Part shown: one piece after another, positions 55,586 through 64,000 of the stretch | Layout: the number at the start of each line of letters is the position of its first letter | How positions within the stretch are numbered: position 1 is the stretch's first letter | DNA from: Crambe crambe | Lineage: Eukaryota > Porifera > Demospongiae > Poecilosclerida > Crambeidae | DNA length: 64,000 bases | NCBI GenBank assembly: GCA_963924555.1 | Contig: OZ004589.1 | Coordinates: 4,712,001-4,776,000, forward strand | Direction: 5' to 3' | Made by a program: the position numbers and the translations under genes | The notes under the pieces: generated by a model | Seen by the model: only the letters and a program-made list of their open reading frames with translations | What the model was told of the DNA's origin: nothing | The model's database searches: none

Positions 55586-55858
55586 CTCACCTTGAGGTAG
55601 CTAGAAACTAGTTTCTGACACCTAAAATTGTTGGAATGATATCCAGGATCTGATCTTCAATTTGATGGTACATTCTCTCATGACATCCTTAAAATAACTG
55701 TACAATTGTCAAAATATAATGTCAAGACTGTTGTTTATGAAATCAACATTGCGAACGCGCGCGGAAAGCTTACGATTCGTACCAATTGACCACGTGGCTA
55801 GTTCTGAGCCTTGTGAAGTTGTTGCTCTCTCAGTTAACGAATTGTATGGGCCAGCAGC
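55586..55858. promoter_or_regulatory. shared 273-bp divergent promoter region of kinase and POLR1A genes
   Basis: The two start codons face away from each other with only this interval between, so both promoters and 5' UTRs must lie here. A GCGAACGCGCGCGG patch at about 55750 is the only CpG-rich piece. No TATA box is obvious. Confidence 0.6.

Positions 55859-64000
<8,142 letters not shown>

Overview
The window looks like nuclear DNA of an early-branching metazoan, most probably a demosponge of the Amphimedon type. That is inference. It rests on small spliced animal genes (SEC14-like, NIM1-type kinase, RNA polymerase I large subunit), an intronless stearoyl-CoA desaturase, a death-domain/ankyrin locus, a polytopic cysteine-rich membrane-protein family I associate with sponges, many kinds of transposon, and AT-rich spacers full of TAGCTA runs. 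Nothing here is bacterial.

Host genes. The 3' end of an unidentified gene lies at 408-720. A seven-exon SEC14-like lipid-transfer gene runs on the minus strand at 2739-5969. A death-domain gene starts near 15972; its first exon ends in a 2A-like NPGP motif, and its last visible exon is phase-compatible with a large ankyrin-repeat exon at 21288-22877. A single-exon delta-9 desaturase lies at 26501-27571 (minus). Exons of an unidentified gene lie near 37139-37416. Two closely related multi-pass membrane proteins form an inverted pair at 44255-45895 (minus) and 47767-49398 (plus), with broken relatives around them. A NIM1-type kinase (52765-55585, minus) and POLR1A (55859 to beyond the right edge, plus) are divergent across 273 bp. 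A tRNA-Glu, a 552-bp MITE, a candidate two-exon gene on the other strand and a broken transposase lie inside POLR1A introns.

Mobile DNA fills much of the rest. There is a complete Ty3/Gypsy-type LTR element (29726-34113) with identical 171-bp LTRs, a 5-bp target duplication and one open gag-pol frame. Three non-LTR reverse-transcriptase bodies (13256-15687, 27748-29517, 40150-42801) are present, the last two with an apparent C-terminal restriction-like endonuclease. There are several Tc1/IS630-type and psq-HTH/Tigger-like transposase pieces, foldback palindromes, and a set of short termini sharing CAGTCnnnnCGCCAG followed by a near-TGACGTCAT box. The 5' end of POLR1A also exists as a decayed inverted DNA-level copy at about 8931-10110.

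The most interesting locus is 15972-22877: a 2A-like motif, a death domain, an uncharacterised helical region and, by splice phase, ankyrin repeats that have recently grown by a 306-bp internal duplication. This would be an innate-immune-type protein with possible dual targeting. Exon structures were read by eye from splice consensus and reading phase; no transcript evidence was available.
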